From Ignavibacteriales bacterium (lineage in GTDB: Bacteria; Bacteroidota; Ignavibacteria; Tepidaquicellales; Tepidaquicellaceae): 64,000 nucleotides of DNA. Shown in pieces: positions 26,118 through 34,243 of this stretch (position 1 is the stretch's first letter; each line of letters starts with the position of its first letter). Both the position numbers and the translations under genes were made by a program. The notes under the pieces were generated by a model that did not search any database, was not told the origin of the DNA, and worked only from the letters and a program-made list of their open reading frames with translations. The stretch spans positions 1-64,000 of the forward strand of contig JACKAC010000004.1 in the NCBI GenBank assembly GCA_020635255.1, written 5' to 3'.

Positions 26118-27139
26118 TTGACTTTAAACCTGAGCTTGCTGATATCCCCACCAACAAGGAAGTCCAGCGCGTTTTTCCAGAGAAGCTTTTCTTTTACATA
26201 ATTATTCATATCCTCTATTGACTCAATGAGCGCGCCAGGATGATGCTCCCCTAGAGGGAATGGATAATCCGATCCCATCACTATCTTGTCTTCCCCGATC
26301 AGGTCGATAATATACTTCATTGCCATCTCGTCATGGACAAGGGAGTCCAGCCAGAATCTTCCGAGATATTTTTTCGGATTAATGTTGTTGTCTATGGCGC
26401 ACAGGTCAGGACGGACTTTAAATCCATGCTCTATCCTACCAATTGTGCTCGGGAAAGATCCTCCACCATGGGCAAAGCACACTTTGAGCTTCGGAAGCTT
26501 CTCGAATATCCCGCCGAATATCATAGAGCAGATTGCAAGTGAAGTTTCTGCCGGCATACCTACCAGCCACGGAAGCCAGTACTTAGGCATCCTCTCCCTG
26601 CCCATCATATCCCATGGGTGAACAAAAATTGATGCATCAAGCTCCTGCGCTGCCTCGAATACAGGATATAATTGGCTGTCATCAAGATTTAATTCATTAA
26701 TATGCGTACCAATCTCTACACCCTGCAGTCCTAGTTCATTAACGCATCTCTCAAGTTCTTTAATGGCAAGGTCAGCCGACTGCATAGGCAATGTACCGAG
26801 TCCCATAAACCTCGTCGGGTACCGATCAACTACACCGGCTATGTGATCATTGAGATATCTAGAAAGGTCGTAGGTATTTTCCGGTTTTGCCCAGTAGCTA
26901 AACATCACCGGTATAGTGGAGAGAACCTGTATATCCACTCCCACTTCATTCGATTCCTTAATGCGGATCTCCGGATCCCAGCAGTTTTCTTCGATCTCTC
27001 TGAATACCTTATCATCCTTTATCATCTTCGCACAGCATGGCTTATAGTGATCCAGTTTTACAAATCCGCTTTCACCATATTTCTTTTCCAGATCCGGAAG
27101 ATTTTCCGGGATAATGTGTGTATGTACGTCTATTTTCAA
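26108..27139 (-). CDS. nbaD: 2-Amino-3-carboxymuconate-6-semialdehyde decarboxylase (ACMSD)
   Basis: A zinc amidohydrolase-fold decarboxylase (343 residues) that diverts ACMS to 2-aminomuconate semialdehyde. The metal motif HTH is at residues 6-8. Later ligands or catalytic blocks are seen in VHPWDMMGRE, CFAHGGGSFPS and MGSDYPFPLGEHHPGA, all characteristic of ACMSD. It follows the dioxygenase gene by 12 bases, so the two steps are co-expressed. Its presence points to catabolism rather than quinolinate/NAD synthesis. Confidence 0.92.
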   Translation of the reverse strand: MKIDVHTHIIPENLPDLEKKYGESGFVKLDHYKPCCAKMIKDDKVFREIEENCWDPEIRIKESNEVGVDIQVLSTIPVMFSYWAKPENTYDLSRYLNDHIAGVVDRYPTRFMGLGTLPMQSADLAIKELERCVNELGLQGVEIGTHINELNLDDSQLYPVFEAAQELDASIFVHPWDMMGRERMPKYWLPWLVGMPAETSLAICSMIFGGIFEKLPKLKVCFAHGGGSFPSTIGRIEHGFKVRPDLCAIDNNINPKKYLGRFWLDSLVHDEMAMKYIIDLIGEDKIVMGSDYPFPLGEHHPGALIESIEDMNNYVKEKLLWKNALDFLVGGDISKLRFKVNYE

Positions 27140-27151
27140 ACTCAGTGTATA

Positions 27152-27664
27152 TTACTTCTTAACCGGCGGTTCCATTACGGTACCGCAATTACTGCATGTC
27201 CTCTTTTCCTCGTCAGCATAGAACTTGTTCATAATAGGTGGAAGCTGGTCGACAATATTTTCCAACTGGAAGTACTCTTCGTACAACTTATTCCCACAGT
27301 TTTCGCAATACCACATCAAGCCATCCATCTCACCGTCCACCCTTTTCCTTTCTATAACAATTCCAATAGATCCTTCCGACCTTTGCGGTGAATGAGGAAC
27401 TCTTGGAGGGAGGTAATACATTTCACCTTCCTTAATATTTATATCTTTCGGTTCACCGTTTTCGATGACCTTAACGGTAATATCGCCCTCTATCTGGTAA
27501 AAGAACTCCGGTCCTTCTTCATAATGGTAATCTTTCCTTGTATTGGGTCCGCCTACAACCATCACGATAAAGTCCTCATCTACCATACACTTATTGCCTA
27601 CCGGCGGTTTCAGCAGATGGCGGTTTTCCTCTATCCATTTCATGAAATTAAATGGTGCTGACAT
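27152..27664 (-). CDS. nbaC: 3-Hydroxyanthranilate 3,4-dioxygenase
   Basis: A cupin Fe(II) dioxygenase (170 residues) opening the ring of 3-hydroxyanthranilate. Arginine and iron ligands are visible: RKDYHYEEGPEFFYQ with H47 and E53, and H91 in PPRVPHSPQ. The C-terminal rubredoxin-like metal knot CENC (120-123) and CSNCG (about 157-161) is the bacterial-type extra iron site. A strong Shine-Dalgarno (AAGGAGG) precedes the start, unusual in this window. It is the first gene of a two-gene unit with ACMSD, with an inverted repeat in its upstream region. Confidence 0.95.
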   Translation of the reverse strand: MSAPFNFMKWIEENRHLLKPPVGNKCMVDEDFIVMVVGGPNTRKDYHYEEGPEFFYQIEGDITVKVIENGEPKDINIKEGEMYYLPPRVPHSPQRSEGSIGIVIERKRVDGEMDGLMWYCENCGNKLYEEYFQLENIVDQLPPIMNKFYADEEKRTCSNCGTVMEPPVKK

Positions 27665-27686
27665 TATAAAACCTCCTTAAAAATTG

Positions 27687-27710
27687 ATTAAGTTTATTCT
27701 TTAACTTAAT
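27687..27710. promoter_or_regulatory. Inverted repeat, candidate operator of dioxygenase-ACMSD unit
   Basis: A perfect 8-base inverted repeat ATTAAGTT-N8-AACTTAAT centred about 34 bases upstream of the dioxygenase start. Half-site spacing is about one and a half turns. It may be a binding site for a regulator of kynurenine catabolism. No T-run follows, so a terminator is less likely. Confidence 0.45.
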
Positions 27711-27762
27711 ACACCAGTTTTTTAATTACTATTGTTAATTTAATCACTACGGGAAAGCATTA

Positions 27763-28437
27763 TTACTCGTCTTCCTTACAAATAACCTTATACTGTTTGC
27801 ATTTATATTGGGATTTATGAAAATACATTACGATCTTGAATGAGCAGAACGCCATAAATGGGGCAATGAACACATCAACGCTGTAGTGGACTTTTTGCAG
27901 CATAACAAACAAACCGACCAGTATAGTACACACAAGAAAGAATATTTTAACCTTTCTGCTCTGTGCTGTCAGGAAGAGAAGAAACAGCGTTGCCGTATGA
28001 CCCGAAAAGAAAAGATCCTTAAGTATAACCTTACCTGTCCCTAATACAAAGAAGGGATCCTGAAGTATAATAATACCTGCAGGTGCCTCGATCGGTGTAA
28101 GATATATCGCTACCATTCTAAATAGTACCATGAGTGTATAGCTTTGGATCGCAATAACAAAACACCTTGGATGAAATGTGAGGGCAATCACCCCGGCAAG
28201 AAGTATTACATAAGTAAGAAAAAATATAGGGATACTCAGATCAACCGCTGAGAATAGATTTAGTACAGGATCAAACATAACTATACCATCTCTCGCCTCG
28301 GCAAAGAGAAGGAATATGGAGAAAAAGTGAAGCGTCAAATAAACCGCTATAATAGAAACGATCAATTCTACTTTAAACGTCTTGTGCTGAAGGGTGGCTT
28401 TCCACAGAGCTACCCAGCCGGGTTTCTTATTCTCCAC
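27763..28437 (-). CDS. PAP2_C / sphingomyelin-synthase-like membrane phosphotransferase
   Basis: A 224-residue protein with about six membrane helices. Residues match the sphingomyelin synthase (PAP2_C) catalytic blocks: R107 in FRMVAIYLTPIEAP, SGHT at 145-148 in DLFFSGHTA, and H184 and D188 in HYSVDVFIAPF. In that family the two His and the Asp form the triad transferring a phospho-headgroup onto ceramide. Bacteroidota make sphingolipids, so a ceramide phosphotransferase or lipid phosphatase is plausible; the donor and acceptor are unknown. It is the last gene after rhomboid and 2TM genes (14-base gap). Confidence 0.72.
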   Translation of the reverse strand: MENKKPGWVALWKATLQHKTFKVELIVSIIAVYLTLHFFSIFLLFAEARDGIVMFDPVLNLFSAVDLSIPIFFLTYVILLAGVIALTFHPRCFVIAIQSYTLMVLFRMVAIYLTPIEAPAGIIILQDPFFVLGTGKVILKDLFFSGHTATLFLLFLTAQSRKVKIFFLVCTILVGLFVMLQKVHYSVDVFIAPFMAFCSFKIVMYFHKSQYKCKQYKVICKEDE

Positions 28438-28451
28438 TTTTAAGCATTTTG

Positions 28452-29165
28452 TTAGAAATATTTCGGGTTTGCGTCATCATCAATTTTTATTTCATCAGGG
28501 TCGATGTCATCATATACATCGTCCCCGCTATCCAATTCTTCTTGTTCTATCTCCCATTCGTATTTTGCAGGGGGGTCACTCTTTCTAAAAATCACTGCAC
28601 AGATAAAACCTACGACCGCTCCAAACAAATGCGACTCAAAAGAGATTTCCTCTTTAATTGGGAGAACTCCCCACACAAGCCCTCCATATAAAAAAACCAT
28701 CAGCAAAGACAATGCAATTGCCCTTTTGTCTTTCCTGAAAATACCGCTAAAGAAAAGAAAACTTATCAGACCATATATTACCCCGCTTGCTCCGATATGA
28801 TAAGACTCCCTTCCTACCCACCAAACGCTTAAACCTGAAAAGAACCATACTATCAAAAGCACCTTATACGCCGAATCCCTGTAAAAGTATAAAAGCACGA
28901 ACAGTGATACGAACAATGTAGTGGTGTTCGATATTAAATGTGAAAAATCCCCATGGATAAAAGGCGAGAATAAAATACCCTTTAACCCTTCCACTTGCCG
29001 CGGGTATATCCCCATCCCCGCGAAGCTCAATCCGAATATCTCTTCTACTGACTTTATGCCCCACAAAACCAGAACCGCAAAGGAAGAAATTATCAGCGAA
29101 TATACAATCTTTTTTTTATCTTCCCGGGCAGTTATTACCTCAACATTTTCATTCGTAATATCCAT
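28452..29165 (-). CDS. Rhomboid-family intramembrane serine protease
   Basis: A 237-residue protein with six predicted membrane helices (about 20-200). The catalytic serine S127 lies in HIGASGVIYG and the histidine H179 in SFESHLFGAVVG. H76 and N80 in HGDFSHLISN form the oxyanion region. The C-terminus is a cytoplasmic acidic tail (about 197-237, many Asp/Glu). It cleaves substrates within the membrane; targets are unknown. It lies between the 2TM gene (15-base gap upstream) and the PAP2_C gene (14 bases downstream), forming one transcript. Confidence 0.9.
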   Translation of the reverse strand: MDITNENVEVITAREDKKKIVYSLIISSFAVLVLWGIKSVEEIFGLSFAGMGIYPRQVEGLKGILFSPFIHGDFSHLISNTTTLFVSLFVLLYFYRDSAYKVLLIVWFFSGLSVWWVGRESYHIGASGVIYGLISFLFFSGIFRKDKRAIALSLLMVFLYGGLVWGVLPIKEEISFESHLFGAVVGFICAVIFRKSDPPAKYEWEIEQEELDSGDDVYDDIDPDEIKIDDDANPKYF

Positions 29166-29180
29166 CTCATGCGCCTGTTC

Positions 29181-29462
29181 TTAACCGTTGTCCTTATCCA
29201 TGTACTCTTTCATTTTCTTTTCTTCCCAGTCCGGTCCCAGCAATCCCGACTTGCCAAATACCGATATTGCGTGGAATGCGAGCCCGATCCCCCATCCAAA
29301 TGTCACCCAGTAAAACCAAATGTGATCAGGTGAAGTAATGAGGTTCCATGCGATAAGTACAATATTTATCAAGACATATGTAAACAGGTGGGAATAAAAA
29401 CTCCGTAAAGAGGCAACATGTCTTTTTGCTCTTTGATACTTTGGATCATTTTGATCGTACAT
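29181..29462 (-). CDS. 2TM-domain small membrane protein
   Basis: A 93-residue protein of the 2TM-domain family. Two membrane helices (about 25-42 and 50-70) form a hairpin with aromatic residues (HIWFYWVTFGWGIGLAFH), flanked by charged ends (KYQRAKRHVASL and EEKKMKEYM). Family members are often found near histidine kinases or fused to LytTR proteins in Bacteroidota; none is seen here. It is the first gene of the transcript with the rhomboid and PAP2_C genes. Confidence 0.75.
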   Translation of the reverse strand: MYDQNDPKYQRAKRHVASLRSFYSHLFTYVLINIVLIAWNLITSPDHIWFYWVTFGWGIGLAFHAISVFGKSGLLGPDWEEKKMKEYMDKDNG

Positions 29463-29587
29463 GGTTATTTGTTTAATTACCTAAAATTATTAAAAACAGG
29501 GATAAATTTAAATAAAGAAAAGAGATTTAATATTAAACTCGATTTTCAAAAAACCTATGGCTAAATTCACGCAATTTAATCAATATC

Positions 29588-30706
29588 ATGTGGAAAACAT
29601 CAATTTTTAGGCTGCAGGTAAACTGCCCGGGCTGTAATACACTTCACCCTGTTAGTAGTATAAATTATTCCGAAAACTGCTACAAGTGCGGAAAGTATAT
29701 CGGTCTCTCAGAGCTCTTTAATAACCAGCTTTTTGGAGGAATCGTTGACAAGGAAAGATATCTAAACTCCTTCCTGGTGGGCACTGTTGAGCAGTTGGGT
29801 GGTTCCGGCGTTGGAAAGGCAGGGTCGTATAAACTCACCTATTCCTCCGGGTATGTATATTGTGAGGAATGCTTAAATCCCATAAGTGATGAGACCATTC
29901 AAAAAGCGCTGGATGAGAAAACACCAGTTATCTGTGTATCATGCGGGCACTCGATGCCGATTCGCCCCGCAACACCGGACATGAAAAGTTTCCACTCAAA
30001 ATCCGTTGCCGTAATAAATGACCCGCAGGGATATGATACCGCAGAAAAGAATACCGATAAGAATCAAACGCTGGTCTTTACATGCATGACCTGCGGAGCC
30101 GGATTAAATCTAAATGCAGATACTAACAGAAACATTAAGTGTACCTACTGTGATAATGACAATTATCTTCCCGATTCCATCTGGATCAAACTCCATCCTG
30201 ATAAAGACGTACAACCATTCTTTCTTATCACTGATATTTCAGACGATGACATAAAAGAATCCGTAGAGTATTTTCAAAAAGTAACAGCTCTCCGTGTTTA
30301 TGAAAAGCATTTTAATAACTTCACCGATTCTCTTTTCCAAAAGGTTGTAATGACAGATGCACTTAAAATCTGGCTGGATTATTTTTTAAATAATACATTT
30401 GAAGATAAGATTGGCGCTAATCTGGACATATCTAAACCAAGAAAACACTTTTATCAGCAATTCTCTCTGGGTCTTGATAATCAGGACATTTCATTGAAAG
30501 AGCTTGTAGCAGCATCATCCTCAGTACCCGAAGATATACAATTACTCCTCGCGAAAGATACATCAACTGCTGTGCGAACTGCCCTTGCAAAAAATCCTTC
30601 GATCTCAAAGGACGTAATAAAAATATTAAGAGCGGACTCCGATCCTGTTGTCTCCGCGGAAGCGTCTAAAAGGAAATCAGGGTTGTTTGGAAAACTTTTC
30701 GGATAA
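29588..30706 (+). CDS. Zinc-ribbon protein with C-terminal HEAT-like repeats
   Basis: A 372-residue soluble protein not recognised as a known family. Four Cys-pair clusters indicate zinc ribbons: CPGC/CYKC (about 13-34), CEEC/CVSC (about 95-118), and CMTC/CTYC (about 174-196). The middle (about 215-300) is helical. The C-terminal 60 residues resemble leucine-rich variant/HEAT-like repeats (LLAKDTSTAVRTALAKNPS, LRADSDPVVSAEASK). This suggests a protein- or nucleic-acid-binding adaptor. It is monocistronic, with a strong terminator at its stop. Confidence 0.65.
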   Translation: MWKTSIFRLQVNCPGCNTLHPVSSINYSENCYKCGKYIGLSELFNNQLFGGIVDKERYLNSFLVGTVEQLGGSGVGKAGSYKLTYSSGYVYCEECLNPISDETIQKALDEKTPVICVSCGHSMPIRPATPDMKSFHSKSVAVINDPQGYDTAEKNTDKNQTLVFTCMTCGAGLNLNADTNRNIKCTYCDNDNYLPDSIWIKLHPDKDVQPFFLITDISDDDIKESVEYFQKVTALRVYEKHFNNFTDSLFQKVVMTDALKIWLDYFLNNTFEDKIGANLDISKPRKHFYQQFSLGLDNQDISLKELVAASSSVPEDIQLLLAKDTSTAVRTALAKNPSISKDVIKILRADSDPVVSAEASKRKSGLFGKLFG

Positions 30707-30739
30707 AAAAAGGCGCTCACCAAAACGGAAAGCGCCTTT
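30703..30739. terminator. Terminator between zinc-ribbon and C25 peptidase genes
   Basis: The 9-bp stem AAAGGCGCT (30709-30717) pairs with AGCGCCTTT (30731-30739). On the minus strand seven Ts follow, and on the plus strand three. It lies between convergent genes and is strongest for the peptidase transcript. Confidence 0.8.
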
Positions 30740-30758
30740 GTGCTGATTATTTTATAAT

Positions 30759-33032
30759 CTATTTGAGAAGAGTCATTTTTTTGATCTCGGTAAAGCCGTC
30801 CGTCGAAAGCCTGTAAAAATAAATACCGCTCGATAGCGCCCCGGCATTGAAATCAACATTATATGTGCCGGCATTTAACTGGCCGTTCACAAGCGTAGCT
30901 ACTTCCTTGCCCAGGACGTCATATACTTTTAGAGTTACAAATCCATTATGCGGTAAAGCAAAATCTATTTTTGTCGAAGGATTGAACGGATTAGGATAAT
31001 TTTGTCCAAGTCTGTAGCTCTCCGGTATCTCAGAAACAAAATTAACATTAGTAATTATATCACCTATATAGGGAGCCAGATTCTTTCCCGTAACAACTGC
31101 TGATACCGGGAATCCATTTACAAGTGTACTTGAACTGAATTCAAAATTTCCCTGCACATTTGTATATCCTGCCACCCTCAGGTCATTGTTCTGATTTATA
31201 CCCACCATTGCTCCTTCGATATTATTCCCGTTCGATTTCACGTTTACGGTAATAATACTATTAGGACTGCTGCTCTGTGATGTTGTTACTGTCAATGTCT
31301 TAGGCACGTCGGAGTATGCTTCCTGGGTTGGGTCGCCAAGAACCAGGTATTCGTGAATCGTTTCCTGTACCGTATTGTTTCCGTTGAAATAATTGTAAGC
31401 ATTTATCTTGCCGTAATTCATCATACTTCCAAAATCATTTATACCCTCCCTAAAATAAGCGTAGAGCATGTATCTGCCAAGTGTGTCTGTTGTATAAAAT
31501 GCACATAGCTCTGTTGCTGCGCATATATTTGAAGCAGAATTGATAGTGTCTCTTTCGATGAACGCTTCACCGAAACAGTCATTTGTCGCATTCCAGTCAA
31601 GGTCAGCATTTGAGCATGCTATTGAAACGATCGACGGCAGCCTTGTACCGTATGTAAGGTTAGGCATGTTATTCATGTGCCAGTAAGGAGTAGCCCACGC
31701 CTCTTCATATCCGTGTCCTATGTACCAGACCCAGCTCACACCTCCGTTAAGATAAGCGGTTATCTGGCTTTGTGATGTTGAGGGATTTGCTATATCCACA
31801 TTTGTAAATCCGCCTTCATTCAAAAAGACATTCTTTGCAACCTGCCCATTTATAGGGTCTATGCCATCATTACTGTGAAGCACAAATGCCCTTTTGTACC
31901 AATCGGTCTGAGACATATTCGGATATTTTTCATATTGTATAAGTTTTAAGACAGCCTTTTCCAGCTCAGGAAGTGACTGAACAGAGATCCTTCCAAGTGA
32001 AACATCCGGGATTATGTCGTTGCCTTCTAAACAAGAATACGGGTGATCTGACTTATCAAAACCTACCGAGAACCATGGGATCGTATTCTGACCGGCGGCA
32101 TCTCCCACCAGGAGCACGAACTCAGGTCTGTCCGGTCCGTTATAAGCCGATGTCAGGTATGCTTTTACCTGATCCTGGTTTGGAGTAGCATCACCGGTAC
32201 CTATATCGGACATTTTCACGATATTTGTTCTTATACCTTTCTGCGTTTTCCATTCTGCAAACGGCAAGATCCCGGTATAAAGATTATCTGCCGTTATGAT
32301 CAGCATATTGGGTGCTTCCAATATTCCGCTGTTATTATCGCTCACATATTCATAATTTAGTATTAGGTCCTTGTACATGTTCAGAAATGACTTAGACTCT
32401 GAAGGATTGCTCCTGTGTACATTATTTTCCGTATTGACTCCCTCATACCTCAGTTCAAAATCTATATTATTATATACCACTAGCTTTCTCTGAGCAGGGT
32501 TATATTGCATAGGGTGTATCTCTATTATAGCAACCCTATAATCCCGGAAAGCTGCTATCTCGCGTACCTTAACTATCTGCGACGGAGCAAGCACATTCCT
32601 TGAATAATAATTATTATCTTTTACGAACTGTGTCTTACCATTGCCATTCCTCATAGGAAATTCCTGTGACGGATAAATATTAACATTATCCACCTCCTGC
32701 GAAGATGCATTCATTATATTTACTTTAACGTCTTTATTGTTAGGAATTGCTACCCACTTCACAATCACGGGTAATGACGGCTGCCCTGTCTCACCTAAAG
32801 ACGTGTATTCTTTTAAATAAATCTTATCATAAGTAGCATCACCTTCATTCACTGCAGAATTAAAATAACCATTTACCTCTATATTTATCATTGTTTTGTT
32901 TACATCTGAACTTTGTACTGTAATGCGGGTATCATCAGATCCTCTATCTCCTACCTTATGATAAATATCGCCAGCAAAGGAGTTTACAGCAAAGAGGACT
33001 GAAGCTATAATGAGTAAACTTCTGATTTTCAT
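30759..33032 (-). CDS. Gingipain-like C25 cysteine peptidase with T9SS sorting tail
   Basis: A 757-residue secreted protein with a signal peptide at about 1-20. A propeptide-like region (to about 230) is followed by the C25 peptidase domain (about 240-570). It carries the catalytic His440 in WYIGHGYEE and Cys473 in SIACSNADLDW, and VLLVGDAAG lies upstream. A carboxypeptidase-regulatory/Ig-like module (about 575-660) and a T9SS tail follow (QNYPNPFNPSTKI, LKVYDVLGKEVATLV, final KKMTLLK). In Porphyromonas, gingipains are T9SS cargo. It is divergent from the ECF sigma operon across 266 bases. Confidence 0.92.
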   Translation of the reverse strand: MKIRSLLIIASVLFAVNSFAGDIYHKVGDRGSDDTRITVQSSDVNKTMINIEVNGYFNSAVNEGDATYDKIYLKEYTSLGETGQPSLPVIVKWVAIPNNKDVKVNIMNASSQEVDNVNIYPSQEFPMRNGNGKTQFVKDNNYYSRNVLAPSQIVKVREIAAFRDYRVAIIEIHPMQYNPAQRKLVVYNNIDFELRYEGVNTENNVHRSNPSESKSFLNMYKDLILNYEYVSDNNSGILEAPNMLIITADNLYTGILPFAEWKTQKGIRTNIVKMSDIGTGDATPNQDQVKAYLTSAYNGPDRPEFVLLVGDAAGQNTIPWFSVGFDKSDHPYSCLEGNDIIPDVSLGRISVQSLPELEKAVLKLIQYEKYPNMSQTDWYKRAFVLHSNDGIDPINGQVAKNVFLNEGGFTNVDIANPSTSQSQITAYLNGGVSWVWYIGHGYEEAWATPYWHMNNMPNLTYGTRLPSIVSIACSNADLDWNATNDCFGEAFIERDTINSASNICAATELCAFYTTDTLGRYMLYAYFREGINDFGSMMNYGKINAYNYFNGNNTVQETIHEYLVLGDPTQEAYSDVPKTLTVTTSQSSSPNSIITVNVKSNGNNIEGAMVGINQNNDLRVAGYTNVQGNFEFSSSTLVNGFPVSAVVTGKNLAPYIGDIITNVNFVSEIPESYRLGQNYPNPFNPSTKIDFALPHNGFVTLKVYDVLGKEVATLVNGQLNAGTYNVDFNAGALSSGIYFYRLSTDGFTEIKKMTLLK

Positions 33033-33298
33033 AGTATTAAGGGTTTTTTTATGTATATAAAAATAATACCTATTATCATAATAAAAGTAAATCCTTTAAG
33101 ATTCCAAAACGTAGGAGTCATTCCTAGAAATTTTTTTAAAAAATATAACCCATACAATATTCTCCCTCCTTATCCGTCTATCTGTTTATAGCTGATTTCC
33201 CATTTCTATAACCGTTTATCTTATTATTGTAAAACAGAAGGAGATAGCATATTTTAAATAAAATATCTGCACAGGAAATTCAAACCGCTTCCCTCTCG

Positions 33299-33850
33299 AT
33301 GTCGAGCTCTGATAAGATAGACGGTATAGTTAAAAGTTATGCTAAAAGGCTCTTTGGATTCATACGCCCGCGCGTAAACAGCGAAGAGGATGCTGAGGAT
33401 ATTCTACAGGATGTCTTTTATGAACTAGCTTATGCAGAAAGCCTCATGCAACCGATCGAACAATTAACGTCATGGCTTTTTACGGTAGCACGTAACCGTA
33501 TCACCGATCTCTACAGAAAGAAAAAACCGGATTCTCTCTCGGAAATAGGAGCGGACGAAGACGACGATTTGATGCGCGAAATCAGTGAGATACTCGCCAC
33601 GGAGGACGGCACACAGGAGTCCGATTTCCTTGGTTCATTGATTCGTGATGAACTTGCAAAAGCCCTTGATGAACTTCCGCCTGAACAAAAGCAGGTGTTT
33701 GATCTTCATGAGATACAAGGAAAATCATTTAAGGAGATAGCGGAAATGACCGGTGAACCCGTTAATACACTGCTATCACGTAAGAGGTATGCTGTGTTAT
33801 ACCTGCGCGAAAAGCTCAGGGATCTTTATAAAGACATAATTAATTATTAG
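33299..33850 (+). CDS. ECF-family RNA polymerase sigma factor
   Basis: A 183-residue sigma-70 family protein. Region 2 is at about 10-75 (NSEEDAEDILQDVFYELAY, LTSWLFTVARNRITDLYRKKK) and region 4 at about 120-175 (LDELPPEQKQVFDLHEIQGKSFKEIAEMTGEP, split helix-turn-helix). There is no adjacent FecR-type anti-sigma factor. Instead, two small genes follow, one of them membrane-embedded, as in a recurring Bacteroidota arrangement. It may drive the divergent peptidase operon or its own, which is an inference from position. Confidence 0.9.
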   Translation: MSSSDKIDGIVKSYAKRLFGFIRPRVNSEEDAEDILQDVFYELAYAESLMQPIEQLTSWLFTVARNRITDLYRKKKPDSLSEIGADEDDDLMREISEILATEDGTQESDFLGSLIRDELAKALDELPPEQKQVFDLHEIQGKSFKEIAEMTGEPVNTLLSRKRYAVLYLREKLRDLYKDIINY

Positions 33851-33885
33851 ATAAAATATTAAAAACTTAAAAAAGGAATAATATA

Positions 33886-34218
33886 ATGAGAGGTAAAAGA
33901 ATATTTATAATTCCGCTCATCATACTTGGGGTGGCAGTCTTCGGCTTCGTTACGATGCTGCTGTGGAATGCCCTTATGCCCGCTATATTCGGTTTGCCTG
34001 CCATAACATACTTACAGGCGCTGGGACTCCTGATACTGTCTAAGATTCTCTTCGGTGGGTTCGGAGGTAAGGGAGGAAAAGGACGCTGGAAAAAACACTG
34101 CGGTCCCTTTGGAGACAAATGGAAAAATATGACCCCGGAAGAACGCGAGGAATTTCTAAAATCCAGACATCACGGATTTCATGGTGGAGAGGGAGCACCC
34201 GAAGGCGGCAAAGCATAA
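33886..34218 (+). CDS. Small membrane protein downstream of ECF sigma factor
   Basis: A 110-residue protein. A basic start is followed by two hydrophobic helices (about 6-28 and 38-58: MLLWNALMPAIFGLPAITYL and QALGLLILSKILFGG). A Gly/Lys-rich cytoplasmic tail (GGFGGKGGKGRWKKHCG) and an acidic/histidine-rich end (MTPEEREEFLKSRHHGFHGG) follow. Proteins with this layout commonly follow an ECF sigma gene in Bacteroidota. It may act as a membrane-bound modulator of the sigma factor, but this is not established. It lies 35 bases after the sigma gene. Confidence 0.75.
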   Translation: MRGKRIFIIPLIILGVAVFGFVTMLLWNALMPAIFGLPAITYLQALGLLILSKILFGGFGGKGGKGRWKKHCGPFGDKWKNMTPEEREEFLKSRHHGFHGGEGAPEGGKA

Positions 34219-34243
34219 ATGCGAAACACAAACATTAAATTCT

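Noticed and set aside
26843..27391. 182-residue plus-strand frame
   Set aside because: It runs antisense across the end of the dioxygenase gene and the start of ACMSD, two well-supported enzymes; no domain is recognisable.
34181..34243. Longer N-terminus for the 70-residue HMA-like protein
   Set aside because: It would overlap the preceding gene by 38 bases; the ATG at 34244 begins exactly at the first strand of the fold.
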